16,730 nucleotides of DNA from Streptococcus sp. (GTDB lineage: Bacteria; Bacillota; Bacilli; Lactobacillales; Streptococcaceae): positions 1 to 16,730 of the forward strand of contig JAPJPE010000016.1 in the NCBI GenBank assembly GCA_030825825.1, given 5' to 3'. The translations under genes were made by a program, and so were the position numbers. This document shows positions 7,327 to 15,062 of the stretch, piece by piece. Numbering within the stretch: position 1 is the stretch's first letter; every line of letters starts with the position of its first letter. Below the pieces are notes generated by a model. That model made no database searches. It saw only the letters and a program-made list of their open reading frames with translations, and was not told the DNA's origin.

Positions 7327-7355
7327 GTGCGGAAAAACAGTGCAAGCTCTTTTCC

Positions 7356-7384
7356 TTGCAAGAGGATATGAAATATTTTATAAT
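7356..7384 (+). promoter_or_regulatory. Promoter of the MarR-DUF1304 operon
   Basis: TTGCAA (7356-7361) and TATAAT (7379-7384) are separated by exactly 17 bases. Transcription would begin near 7391, inside the first palindrome of the adjoining operator. Confidence 0.8.
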
Positions 7385-7410
7385 TGATTAGTCAATTATT
7401 GATTTATCAA
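7382..7410. promoter_or_regulatory. Tandem palindromic operator, probably bound by the MarR regulator
   Basis: Two related palindromes, TTGATTAGTCAA (7384-7395) and TTGATTTATCAA (7399-7410), share the form TTGATTnnTCAA and are 15 bases apart centre to centre. The first can be extended to AATTGA...TCAATT (7382-7397). They cover the end of the -10 and the likely transcription start, which would block RNA polymerase. Binding by the gene product just downstream is inference from MarR-family habit. Confidence 0.62.
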
Positions 7411-7430
7411 AAATAATACGGAGAAGGAAT

Positions 7431-7859
7431 ATGGCAGAAATAAATGATTTGCTCTACCAACTACGCTTGGCAGATCAATCAACTACGCAACTCTTTGAAA
7501 AGCGCCTAGGGATTAGCTTAACACGTTATCAAATTTTGCAGGATTTATTAGAACAAGCACCTTGCAATCAGATCGCGGTTCAGGAGCGCTTGCAGATTGA
7601 TCCAGCGGCTTTAACCCGGCATTTCAAAATATTAGAAAAGGAAGGATTTGTCCATCGGAGTCGAAATCCAAAAAACCAGCGGGAAATCTTAATTCATTTG
7701 ACGGATACGGCCTATAATCGTTTGGTCAAACATCCCCCTTGCTATCATGTGGCGGTGAAAGAACAGATGAGTCGGATTTTGACTGCTCAAGAACAAGAGC
7801 AATTTTCTTACCTGCTGGACAAATTAGTATCTGGCATTGAACAAATAACAGTCGAATAA
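7431..7859 (+). CDS. MarR family transcriptional regulator
   Basis: A winged helix-turn-helix regulator of 142 residues, the normal MarR length. The recognition helix is about residues 57-70 (DPAALTRHFKILEK), followed by the wing EGFVHRSRNPKNQREILIHLT (71-91) with the family's arginine-rich tip. Flanking helices at the N and C termini would form the dimer interface. Cysteines at 45 and 104 could be redox-sensitive, but that is speculation. The ATG is preceded by GGAGAAGGA (7420-7428). The gene lies directly behind two palindromes that overlap its promoter and 15 bases upstream of a small membrane protein gene, suggesting autoregulation of a two-gene unit. The inducing ligand is unknown. Confidence 0.9.
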   Translation: MAEINDLLYQLRLADQSTTQLFEKRLGISLTRYQILQDLLEQAPCNQIAVQERLQIDPAALTRHFKILEKEGFVHRSRNPKNQREILIHLTDTAYNRLVKHPPCYHVAVKEQMSRILTAQEQEQFSYLLDKLVSGIEQITVE

Positions 7860-7874
7860 AAAGGAGAATCTACG

Positions 7875-8237
7875 ATGTCATTACTGACGATTATTTTAGC
7901 AAGTCTTGCTGCACTGGAGCATTTGTATATTTTTTATTTGGAGAGCATCAGAACCACATCTGATACCACAAGTCGGGTTTTCAACATGGATAAAGAAGAA
8001 CTCGCTCGCCCATCTGTGACCTCTTTATTTAAGAATCAAGGGATATACAATGCCTTGATTGGGGTGTTCCTCTTGTATGGATTGTTTGTCTCTAAAAATA
8101 GTGAAGTTGTTACGATTTTTGTGCTTTTTATTATTGGAGCTGCAGCCTACGGTGCGATGACAGCCAATAAAAAGATTATCTTGACCCAAGGTGGTCCTGC
8201 AATTTTAGCTTTATTGAGTATCCTATTGTTGGGATAA
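7875..8237 (+). CDS. DUF1304 family small membrane protein
   Basis: A hydrophobic protein of 120 residues with four likely membrane segments (about 3-24, 55-72, 77-95, 105-119). The family signature is visible: AALEHLYIFYLE (12-23), LFKNQGIYNALIG (51-63), AAYGAMTANKKI (90-101) and TQGGPAILAL (104-113). The glutamate and histidine in the first helix and the KNQG motif are conserved in the family, whose function is not known. AAAAGGAG lies just before the ATG. It is transcribed with the MarR gene 15 bases upstream, which probably controls it. Only a weak GCTC-TTT-GAGC hairpin follows. Confidence 0.88.
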   Translation: MSLLTIILASLAALEHLYIFYLESIRTTSDTTSRVFNMDKEELARPSVTSLFKNQGIYNALIGVFLLYGLFVSKNSEVVTIFVLFIIGAAAYGAMTANKKIILTQGGPAILALLSILLLG

Positions 8238-8319
8238 AAAGGACGGGACGCTAGGGCTCTTTGAGCTGATTTTATTAAATAAGTGTAGAAAAAAGTATAA
8301 AAAAAGACTAAAAATTTTA

Positions 8320-8347
8320 TTGACTTTCTAAGAAAAAGGGTTATAAT
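8320..8347 (+). promoter_or_regulatory. Promoter of the trp operon
   Basis: TTGACT (8320-8325) and TATAAT (8342-8347) with a 16-base spacer form the best -35/-10 pair in the window. The start near 8354 coincides with the base of T-box stem I. Confidence 0.88.
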
Positions 8348-8353
8348 GGTAGC

Positions 8354-8602
8354 AACAGAAAAGTAATGAGTCAGCTATTTTCAGGGAGCTTGTGGGAATT
8401 GCGAACAAGCAATAGCGACTGATGAAAATTGGACTGTTATGATCAATGAATTCTAACCCATGTGAATTCGGTTGGCACCCCTTACCGTGCAACTCCTTGA
8501 TAGAGGAGATAGAGATGTAGGGAAAGACCAGCTATTTTTCCCTATAAAAGAGGTGGCACCGCGGACACTACGCCCTCACACAGTTTTTGTGTGAGGGCTT
8601 TT
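8354..8602 (+). promoter_or_regulatory. T-box leader sensing tRNA-Trp
   Basis: Stem I is closed by AACAG (8354-8358) with CTGTT (8434-8438). TCAGCTATT pairs with AATAG/CTGA above the specifier loop, and GCTTGT with ACAAGC further up. The 5' side of the specifier loop holds AGTA, and the 3' side holds GAAAATTGGA, placing the specifier TGG (Trp) at 8430-8432 followed by the conserved A. GAATTC at 8448-8453 and 8464-8469 pair in stem II, and TAGGGAAA (8518-8525) with TTTCCCTA (8537-8544) forms stem III. The T-box core is GGTGGCACCGCGG (8552-8564). Its TGGC suits the GCCA end expected of tRNA-Trp. A terminator follows. In this class, uncharged tRNA stabilises the antiterminator, so the operon is read when tryptophan is short. 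Confidence 0.95.
8572..8602 (+). terminator. T-box-controlled terminator
   Basis: GCCCTCACACA (8572-8582) pairs perfectly with TGTGTGAGGGC (8588-8598) around GTTTT, then TTTT (8599-8602). Its 5' arm follows directly on the T-box core, as expected for the alternative antiterminator fold. Confidence 0.93.
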
Positions 8603-8604
8603 CT

Positions 8605-8694
8605 ATGTGCCTTAGCGAGCGAAGCGAGCTTAGGCACATTGATCCCAAAGCGCAAACAGAGCGTGGGATATTCTTGATCGCCTTAGCAAGCGAA
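8605..8694. repeat. Hairpins and imperfect direct repeat between the T-box and trpE
   Basis: ATGTGCCT (8605-8612) pairs with AGGCACAT (8632-8639), continued after a T-T mismatch by AGC/GCT. A second hairpin pairs ATCCCA (8642-8647) with TGGGAT (8664-8669), plus CGC/GCG inside. CCTTAGCGAGCGAA (8610-8623) recurs as CCTTAGCAAGCGAA (8681-8694), one mismatch in 14, 71 bases on. GCGAGC also occurs twice within the first hairpin. Nothing here codes for protein. It may be the remains of a small interspersed repeat, or RNA structure in the trpE leader. Confidence 0.55.
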
Positions 8695-8750
8695 TCAGGG
8701 TGCGGCTGAATTCATTAGAATAAAAGAGTTCTAAAAGAGAGGTTTCTGAT

Positions 8751-10109
8751 ATGAAAAAAATTTTATCTGCTGATGTGTTGAGTCCAATTTTGGCTTATAT
8801 GCGTTTGGATGCGCCCCATAAAATGATCTTGGAGTCGATCCCTCGTGAAAAAGAGAATGCGCGTTTTTCAATTGTAGCCTATCGGCCAGTCAGTGAAGTC
8901 AAGTTTGAAAATGGTGTCCTCTATTACAATGATCAAATTATCGAAGAGGATCCTTTGGACTTTTTGAATCGCATCACGGTCAAAACGAAAACTTCTGAAG
9001 AGCTTCCTTTTAACGGTGGGGCGATTGGATTTGTCGGCTATGACTTGATTGGCCTCTATGAGAACATTGGCTCCATTCCTGAAGATACGATCGGCACCCC
9101 AGATCTCCACTTTTTCTTATATGAGAGCTATGTGATTTTTGATCACAAAAAGGAAAAGGTCTATGTGGTGGAAGAGAACCACTATAGTGGACGGAGTGAA
9201 GCAGAGCAAGCATCGAGCTTGGAGCAAGTATTAGCACAATTGGCAAGACCTGCAAAAGAAGAGTTTCAGGACAAGGACCTGCATGCGCTTCATTTCCACA
9301 ATCATTTGGAGCAAAAAGAGTTTGAGGAAATGGTGACCCTAGCGCGGGACTATATTCGAAAAGGAGATATGTTCCAATGCGTGCTTAGTCAACGTTTTTC
9401 AGCTGATTTTTTAGGTAAACCATTGGATTATTACCGCAATTTGCGCGTGACCAACCCTTCGAATTATCTCTACTTTTATGATTTTGGGGAGTACCAAATT
9501 ATCGGTGCTAGTCCAGAAAGTCTGGTGTCGGTCAAGGACCGAGTGGTGACGACCAATCCTATTGCGGGCACGCGTCCCAGAGGGCTCGATGAAGAGAGTG
9601 ATCGGAAATTGGCAGCTGATTTGGCAGGGGATCCAAAAGAAGTCGCAGAACACCGGATGTTGGTAGATCTAGGGCGAAATGATATTGGGCGTATCGCTCA
9701 AAATGGATCAGTTGAAGTGACCAAATATATGGAAGTGGAATTCTTCCGTTATGTCATGCACTTGACGAGTGTGGTCAAGGGGCAATTACTTACTGGACTA
9801 GCCTCTATTGAGGCTCTGAAGGCAACTCTTCCAGCGGGGACCGTTTCGGGTGCTCCCAAGATTCGAGCCATGAAGCGAATCTATGAGGCAGAAAAAGAGA
9901 AACGAGGCGTCTATGCGGGGGCTATTGGCTATCTCTCTGTGACGGGGGATCTCGATTTTGCTATTGCGATTCGAACCATGATCCTTAAAAATAAGAAGGC
10001 TTATGTGCAGGCTGGAGCAGGAATCGTTTATGATTCGATCGCTGAAAATGAATACCAAGAAACCGTCAATAAGGCAAAATCGATGACAAGGATTGGAGAA
10101 GAAGGATGA
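8751..10109 (+). CDS. trpE: Anthranilate synthase component I
   Basis: The chorismate-binding subunit of anthranilate synthase, 452 residues, catalysing the first committed step of tryptophan synthesis with ammonia from TrpG. The N-terminal ILES followed ten residues later by S (26-40) is the LLESx10S feedback-inhibition motif, so tryptophan should inhibit the enzyme. The catalytic domain shows ASPESL (253-258), PIAGTRPRG (270-278), DLGRND (306-311), PAGTVSGAPK (361-370) and GAGIV (422-426). The N-terminal motif and the position next to trpG distinguish it from the related PabB. AGAGAGG lies 8 bases before the ATG. Its stop overlaps the trpGD start by 4 bases. Confidence 0.96.
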   Translation: MKKILSADVLSPILAYMRLDAPHKMILESIPREKENARFSIVAYRPVSEVKFENGVLYYNDQIIEEDPLDFLNRITVKTKTSEELPFNGGAIGFVGYDLIGLYENIGSIPEDTIGTPDLHFFLYESYVIFDHKKEKVYVVEENHYSGRSEAEQASSLEQVLAQLARPAKEEFQDKDLHALHFHNHLEQKEFEEMVTLARDYIRKGDMFQCVLSQRFSADFLGKPLDYYRNLRVTNPSNYLYFYDFGEYQIIGASPESLVSVKDRVVTTNPIAGTRPRGLDEESDRKLAADLAGDPKEVAEHRMLVDLGRNDIGRIAQNGSVEVTKYMEVEFFRYVMHLTSVVKGQLLTGLASIEALKATLPAGTVSGAPKIRAMKRIYEAEKEKRGVYAGAIGYLSVTGDLDFAIAIRTMILKNKKAYVQAGAGIVYDSIAENEYQETVNKAKSMTRIGEEG

Positions 10110-11680
10110 TTTTATTAGTCGATAATTACGATTCATTTACTTACAATTTAGCACAGTATATCGGAAAATTTGATGAGGTCCAGGTGCTTCGAAATGATGA
10201 TCCGGATTTGTACCAAGTTGCCCAAGGAGCAGATGCCTTGGTCTTTTCTCCAGGTCCAGGCTGGCCAAAGGATGCGGGCAAGATGGAGGAGATGATCCGA
10301 GATTTCGCGGGGGTTAAACCAATCTTGGGGATTTGCTTGGGGCATCAAGCGATTGCGGAAGTTTTTGGAGGGCGCTTGGGATTGGCGCCACAGGTCATGC
10401 ATGGCAAACAAAGCCAGATCCAGCTAGAAGCTCCCTCTCCGCTATACGCGGGTGTCGCAAAAGAAGTCCCAGTCATGCGCTACCATTCACTGACGATTGA
10501 AGACATGCCAGAGGATTTTGTCATTACCTCTCGGACGACGGATGACCAAGCGATTATGGGAATTCAACACCGTAGCTTACCGATTTATGGCTTTCAATAC
10601 CATCCAGAAAGTATCGGGACGCCAGATGGGCTCAAGACCATCGAAAATTTTGTCAAACTAGTCAAGGAGCGGAAGATGAAACAAGTACTTGCAAAAGTAG
10701 CGGAAGGAATGGATCTAACCAGCGCAGAGTTAGAAGCGGCCATGGAGGAAGTCGTTGCTGGTCGTGCTTCAGAAGCGCAGGTGACGGCCCTTCTTCTAGG
10801 TCTCAAAATGAAGGGAGAAACGGTTGAAGAGCGGACGGCTATTGCAAAAGTGATGCAGGCCTATGCAGTCGCTATTCCTACAGAAGTTCAAGGAGCGATG
10901 GACAATTGTGGAACGGGGGGCGATCGTTCGTATAGTTTCAATATTTCAACAACAGCTGCCTTCGTCCTTGCTGGTGGTGGCATCAAGATGGCGAAACACG
11001 GAAATCGTTCGATTTCTTCTAAATCTGGTTCTGCGGATGTACTAGAAGCTCTAGGGATTAACCTTGATTTGGGTCCAGAAGACTTGGGACGAGTGTTTGA
11101 AAAGGCGGGAATTGTCTTCCTATTTGCCAAAAATCTGCATCCTGGCATGCGCTATATTATGCCCGCTCGCTTGGCACTAGGGGTGCCGACAGTGATGAAC
11201 TTAACTGGTCCTCTTATCAATCCGATTCCTCTAGAAACCCAGCTATTGGGAACCAGTCGTCCTGACATGCTAGAAAGTACGGCAGAGATTCTAAAGAATT
11301 TGGGTCGAAAACGCGCAGTGGTGGTAAGTGGCCCACAAGGTTTGGACGAGGCAGGCCTTGATGGGGAAACCCAGCTCGCTGTTCTGGAAGATGGACAGGT
11401 TACCTTATCCAGCTTTCAACCAGAAGATATAGGAATGGAGCGCATTGAAATTGATCAAGTACGAGGTGGTGACGCCAAACGCAATGCGGAAATTTTGCTC
11501 AGTGTCTTAAAGAATGAAGCAAGTCCCTTCTTAGAGGTGACTGTTTTAAATGCTGGCCTTGGCTTTTATGCCAACGGCAAGGTAGATTCTATCAAGGAGG
11601 GGATTGCCTTGGCACGTGAAGTGATCGCCAGTGGGGCTGCCCTTGAGAAATTGAGATTATTACAGGAGTATCAAAAATGA
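10106..11680 (+). CDS. trpGD: Fused anthranilate synthase component II / anthranilate phosphoribosyltransferase
   Basis: A single frame of 524 residues holding two enzymes. Residues 1-190 are the TrpG glutamine amidotransferase, with catalytic C77 in GICLGHQ and H166/E168 in YHPES, which feeds ammonia to TrpE. Residues 191-524 are TrpD, which joins anthranilate to phosphoribosyl pyrophosphate: GTGGD (269-273), KHGNRS (297-302) and the NLTGPLINP segment. The 334-residue TrpD half is full length and begins with M191, with no linker. AAGGAG (10664-10669) lies 6 bases before that ATG (10676-10678), so free TrpD may also be made. The gene overlaps trpE and trpC by 4 bases each. TrpG and TrpD are separate in the streptococci I know, such as pneumococcus; an E. 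coli-type fusion is known elsewhere. Confidence 0.93.
   Translation: MILLVDNYDSFTYNLAQYIGKFDEVQVLRNDDPDLYQVAQGADALVFSPGPGWPKDAGKMEEMIRDFAGVKPILGICLGHQAIAEVFGGRLGLAPQVMHGKQSQIQLEAPSPLYAGVAKEVPVMRYHSLTIEDMPEDFVITSRTTDDQAIMGIQHRSLPIYGFQYHPESIGTPDGLKTIENFVKLVKERKMKQVLAKVAEGMDLTSAELEAAMEEVVAGRASEAQVTALLLGLKMKGETVEERTAIAKVMQAYAVAIPTEVQGAMDNCGTGGDRSYSFNISTTAAFVLAGGGIKMAKHGNRSISSKSGSADVLEALGINLDLGPEDLGRVFEKAGIVFLFAKNLHPGMRYIMPARLALGVPTVMNLTGPLINPIPLETQLLGTSRPDMLESTAEILKNLGRKRAVVVSGPQGLDEAGLDGETQLAVLEDGQVTLSSFQPEDIGMERIEIDQVRGGDAKRNAEILLSVLKNEASPFLEVTVLNAGLGFYANGKVDSIKEGIALAREVIASGAALEKLRLLQEYQK
10664..10678 (+). promoter_or_regulatory. Internal ribosome binding site and start for the TrpD half
   Basis: AAGGAG (10664-10669), a 6-base spacer and ATG (10676-10678) sit exactly at the TrpG/TrpD junction and in frame. 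The arrangement is as good as the true starts elsewhere in this operon. Use in the cell is not proven. Confidence 0.6.
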
Positions 11681-12444
11681 GTCAAGAATTCTTGCCAAAG
11701 ATTCTAAAGGAAAAGGCGCGTGAAGTGGCTGCGATGAAAGAAGAGGAGCTCCAACCTTTGCGCGAGACCTACCGCTTGTATGATTACCTAAAGAGTCATC
11801 CAGAAAAACTTCAGGTCATTGCGGAAGTGAAAAAGGCCAGCCCGAGTCTGGGAGATATTCATGTCGATGTGGATATCGTCGCGCAGGCTAAGACTTACGA
11901 AGAAAATGGGGCCGTGATGATTTCTGTCTTGACCGATGAAGTGTTTTTCAAGGGCAGTATCGAGTATCTCCGGGAAATATCTAGTCAGGTGCGTATCCCC
12001 ACCCTCAACAAAGATTTCATTGTGGATGAAAAGCAAATAATTCGGGCGCGAAACGCAGGGGCGACCGTGATCTTGTTGATAGTTGCAGCCTTACCAGAGG
12101 CTCGTCTGAAGGAACTCTATGAGTTTGCGACCCATCTTGGCCTGGAGGTCTTGGTGGAGACCCATAATCTGACAGAACTAGAGATCGCTCACCGGATTGG
12201 GGCTCAGATCATCGGGGTCAATAATCGCAACTTGGTGACCTTTGAGACAGATCTTCATACTAGCCTGGAATTGGCGACAAGCTTTGAACAAGAACCGGTT
12301 TACATCTCGGAGTCTGCTATTTTCACAGCAGCAGATGCGCGTATGCTGGCTCCTTATTTTAATGGCATTCTCGTTGGGACAGCCCTCATGAAGGCAGACA
12401 ATGTGGCTGAAAAAGTAAAGGAGTTGCAGATTGACAAAGGTTAA
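11677..12444 (+). CDS. trpC: Indole-3-glycerol phosphate synthase
   Basis: A TIM-barrel enzyme of 255 residues that closes carboxyphenylamino-deoxyribulose phosphate to indole-3-glycerol phosphate. The active-site residues can be placed: E50 and K52 in AEVKKASPS, K112 in TLNKDF, E161 in LVETHN, the NNRNL segment (182-186) and SES (211-213). It is a separate protein, not fused to TrpF as in E. coli. The ATG overlaps the trpGD stop (ATGA), with AGGAG shortly before it. Its 3' end overlaps trpF by 14 bases. Confidence 0.96.
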   Translation: MSQEFLPKILKEKAREVAAMKEEELQPLRETYRLYDYLKSHPEKLQVIAEVKKASPSLGDIHVDVDIVAQAKTYEENGAVMISVLTDEVFFKGSIEYLREISSQVRIPTLNKDFIVDEKQIIRARNAGATVILLIVAALPEARLKELYEFATHLGLEVLVETHNLTELEIAHRIGAQIIGVNNRNLVTFETDLHTSLELATSFEQEPVYISESAIFTAADARMLAPYFNGILVGTALMKADNVAEKVKELQIDKG

Positions 12445-13018
12445 AATTTGCGGATTGTCCACTCCGGAAGCCGTCCAGACAGCTGTTGAAGCCGGTGCGG
12501 ACTACATTGGTTTTGTCTTTGCACCAAGCAAACGGCAAGTCACGTTGGAGAAAGCTCGGCAGTTGGCTACAGGCATTCCAAAGGGAGTTCAAAAAGTCGG
12601 TGTTTTTGTATCACCACAAAGAGAAGAAGTGGAGCAAGCTTGCCAAGTTGTGGGCTTGGACCTGATACAAGTGCATGGACCGATGGATGAAACCATCTTG
12701 CAAGAGCTTCCCCAACAAACGATCCGCGCTGTTCAAGTGGGGAAAGATACAGCTCTTCCTGAGACCAGTGCCGATTATCTGCTCTTTGATGCTCCTGTAT
12801 CAGGAAGTGGGCAGACTTTTGACTGGCAAAAGCTCGAAAGTCAAAACTTCACAAAGCCCTTCTTTATTGCAGGAGGCTTGACGGAAGACAATGTAGCAGA
12901 TGCCATTCGCTTCTTTCATCCTTATGCGGTGGATGTATCCAGTGGGGTCGAGACAAATGGAAAAAAAGATCAAGAAAAAATAAAACGATTTATAGAAAGG
13001 GTCAAGCATGGCATATAA
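12431..13018 (+). CDS. trpF: Phosphoribosylanthranilate isomerase
   Basis: A TIM-barrel isomerase of 195 residues acting between TrpD and TrpC. The general base C7 lies in KICG and the general acid D120 in LLFDAPVSG. AGGL and DVSSGVE near the C terminus bind phosphate. The start is TTG at 12431, inside the end of trpC, with AAAGGAG (12417-12423) 7 bases upstream. No ATG gives the KICG N terminus, so TTG is well supported. The weak start codon and the 14-base overlap suggest translation coupled to trpC. The gene overlaps trpB by 11 bases. Confidence 0.95.
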   Translation: MTKVKICGLSTPEAVQTAVEAGADYIGFVFAPSKRQVTLEKARQLATGIPKGVQKVGVFVSPQREEVEQACQVVGLDLIQVHGPMDETILQELPQQTIRAVQVGKDTALPETSADYLLFDAPVSGSGQTFDWQKLESQNFTKPFFIAGGLTEDNVADAIRFFHPYAVDVSSGVETNGKKDQEKIKRFIERVKHGI

Positions 13019-14213
13019 ACAACCAGATAAAAACGGATTTTACGGGCGGTTCGGGGGACGATTTGTCCCTGAAACCTTGATGATAGCAGTTTTAGAATTA
13101 GAAGAAGCCTACAGAGAAAGTCAAGCAGATCCTTCTTTTCAAGCAGAATTGGATCAGCTTCTGAAACAATATGTCGGTCGGGAAACACCGCTCTATTACG
13201 CTAAAAATCTTACCAAGTATGTCGGTGGAGCCAAGATTTTTCTTAAAAGAGAAGACCTCAACCACACAGGGGCTCATAAAATTAATAATGCCCTAGGACA
13301 GGTTTTGCTGGCACATCGGATGGGCAAAAAGAAGATCATCGCAGAAACAGGGGCTGGACAGCACGGTGTTGCAACGGCAACGGCAGCTGCTTTATTTGAT
13401 ATGGAATGTACCATCTACATGGGGGAAGAAGATGTCAAACGCCAAGCCCTCAATGTCTTTCGGATGGAGTTATTGGGCGCCAAGGTTCAATCAGTAACAG
13501 ATGGTTCACGTGTTCTCAAGGATGCGGTCAATGCTGCTCTTAGAGCCTGGGTAGCAAATGTGGAGGATACCCACTATATCATGGGTTCTGCTCTAGGACC
13601 TCACCCATTCCCAGAGATTGTCCGTGATTTTCAAAGTGTCATCGGTCGAGAAGCCAAACGCCAATTTGCAGAGCAAAATGATGGTGCGCTACCAGATGCC
13701 GTCCTAGCCTGTGTAGGAGGCGGATCGAATGCCATTGGGCTCTTTTATCCTTTTGTTGAGGATACATCTGTTGCCATGTATGGGGCAGAAGCAGCTGGCC
13801 TTGGGGTAGATACAGACCAGCATGCAGCCACCTTGACCAAGGGGCGTCCGGGAGTCCTTCACGGTGCCTTGATGGATGTGTTACAGGATGCCCATGGACA
13901 GATTTTAGAAGCCTTCTCGATTTCAGCAGGTCTCGATTATCCAGGAATTGGGCCGGAGCATTCTTATTTCCATGACATCAAGCGGGCAACCTATGTGCCT
14001 GTTACAGACCAAGAAGCACTCGAAGCCTTTCAATTGCTTTCGAAAGTAGAAGGAATCATTCCAGCTCTAGAATCGAGCCATGCTATCGCCTATGCGGTGA
14101 AGTTGGCCAAGGAAATGGGGCCTGAAAAATCCATGATCGTTTGCTTATCAGGTCGTGGGGATAAAGATGTGGTACAAGTCAAAGACCGCCTAGAACAAGA
14201 GAGAGGAGAGTAA
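13008..14213 (+). CDS. trpB: Tryptophan synthase beta subunit
   Basis: The PLP subunit that joins indole with serine to make tryptophan; 401 residues. The PLP lysine is K91 in HTGAHKINNALGQ, the catalytic glutamate E113 in AETGAGQHG, and the phosphate-binding loop GGGSN is at 237-241. The opening GFYGRFGGRFVPETL is the ordinary TrpB1 type that pairs with TrpA. The ATG lies within the last codons of trpF. The stop is one base away from the trpA start, consistent with production of the two subunits in equal amounts. Confidence 0.97.
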   Translation: MAYKQPDKNGFYGRFGGRFVPETLMIAVLELEEAYRESQADPSFQAELDQLLKQYVGRETPLYYAKNLTKYVGGAKIFLKREDLNHTGAHKINNALGQVLLAHRMGKKKIIAETGAGQHGVATATAAALFDMECTIYMGEEDVKRQALNVFRMELLGAKVQSVTDGSRVLKDAVNAALRAWVANVEDTHYIMGSALGPHPFPEIVRDFQSVIGREAKRQFAEQNDGALPDAVLACVGGGSNAIGLFYPFVEDTSVAMYGAEAAGLGVDTDQHAATLTKGRPGVLHGALMDVLQDAHGQILEAFSISAGLDYPGIGPEHSYFHDIKRATYVPVTDQEALEAFQLLSKVEGIIPALESSHAIAYAVKLAKEMGPEKSMIVCLSGRGDKDVVQVKDRLEQERGE

Positions 14214-14214
14214 G

Positions 14215-14991
14215 ATGGGAAAGACCTTAACAGAGCATTTACAAAAGCTGAAAGACCAGCAGCAAGGAATCTTTGTTCCTTATATTATGGCAGGAGATCA
14301 TGAAAAAGGCTTGGCAGGTTTGCAGGAAACCATCCAATTTTTAGAGGAGCTTGGTGTCTCAGCTATTGAGGTTGGCATTCCTTTTTCGGATCCGGTGGCA
14401 GATGGCCCTGTGATTGAAGAGGCGGGACTACGAAGCTTAGCCCATGGGACGACGACAGAGGAACTGGTGCAAACGATCCAGCGTCTGGAGACAAGTGTTC
14501 CTTTGGTCATCATGACCTATTTCAACCCCTTGTTCCAATATGGGCTTGAAAACTTCTTTAGAGATGTAGAAGGAACGGCGGTCAAGGGAGTGATTATTCC
14601 GGATCTTCCTCATGAGCATGCGGATCTGGTAGAGCCTCTCTTAGTGGATAAAGACATCGCTTTGGTGCCGCTAGTGAGCTTAACCACAGGAATCGAGCGC
14701 CAGAAGAAATTGATCCAAGATGCAGAAGGTTTTATCTATGCTGTAGCGGTTAATGGAGTGACGGGGAAAGCTGGTAGCTATCGAGATGACTTGGACCACC
14801 ACTTGGCCCAATTACACGAAATAGCGTCCATTCCTGTTTTAACAGGTTTTGGAGTTTCCAGCATGGAGGATGTTCACCGTTTCAACAAGGTCTCAGATGG
14901 GGTTATTGTGGGGTCCAAAATCGTTAAGGCTCTCCACCAAGGGGAGACAGACGCCACTGCTCGTTTTATTTCTCAAGCAGTGAAGGGTTAG
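14215..14991 (+). CDS. trpA: Tryptophan synthase alpha subunit
   Basis: A TIM-barrel subunit of 258 residues that cleaves indole-3-glycerol phosphate and passes indole to TrpB. The catalytic pair is E52 in AIEVGIPFSDP and D63 in PVADGP, equivalent to E49 and D60 in Salmonella. The phosphate-binding end has GFGVSS and DGVIVGS. GAGAGGAG lies directly upstream of the ATG, one base after the trpB stop. It is the last gene of the operon. Confidence 0.97.
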   Translation: MGKTLTEHLQKLKDQQQGIFVPYIMAGDHEKGLAGLQETIQFLEELGVSAIEVGIPFSDPVADGPVIEEAGLRSLAHGTTTEELVQTIQRLETSVPLVIMTYFNPLFQYGLENFFRDVEGTAVKGVIIPDLPHEHADLVEPLLVDKDIALVPLVSLTTGIERQKKLIQDAEGFIYAVAVNGVTGKAGSYRDDLDHHLAQLHEIASIPVLTGFGVSSMEDVHRFNKVSDGVIVGSKIVKALHQGETDATARFISQAVKG

Positions 14992-15013
14992 AAGCTTCAT
15001 TCCATTCATCATC

Positions 15014-15041
15014 AGCTTGATTCTCCTAGATCAAGCTCTTT
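15014..15041 (+). terminator. Weak terminator-like hairpin after trpA
   Basis: AGCTTGAT (15014-15021) pairs perfectly with ATCAAGCT (15030-15037) around an 8-base loop and is followed by CTTTGTCT. The T run is poor, so some readthrough toward the fucosidase gene is possible. Confidence 0.6.
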
Positions 15042-15062
15042 GTCTACTATTTTAAACATTCC

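Noticed and set aside
7382..7410. A FabT box controlling fatty acid genes
   Set aside because: The arms resemble the FabT motif, but the central spacing differs and no fab genes are present. Control by the adjacent MarR protein is simpler.
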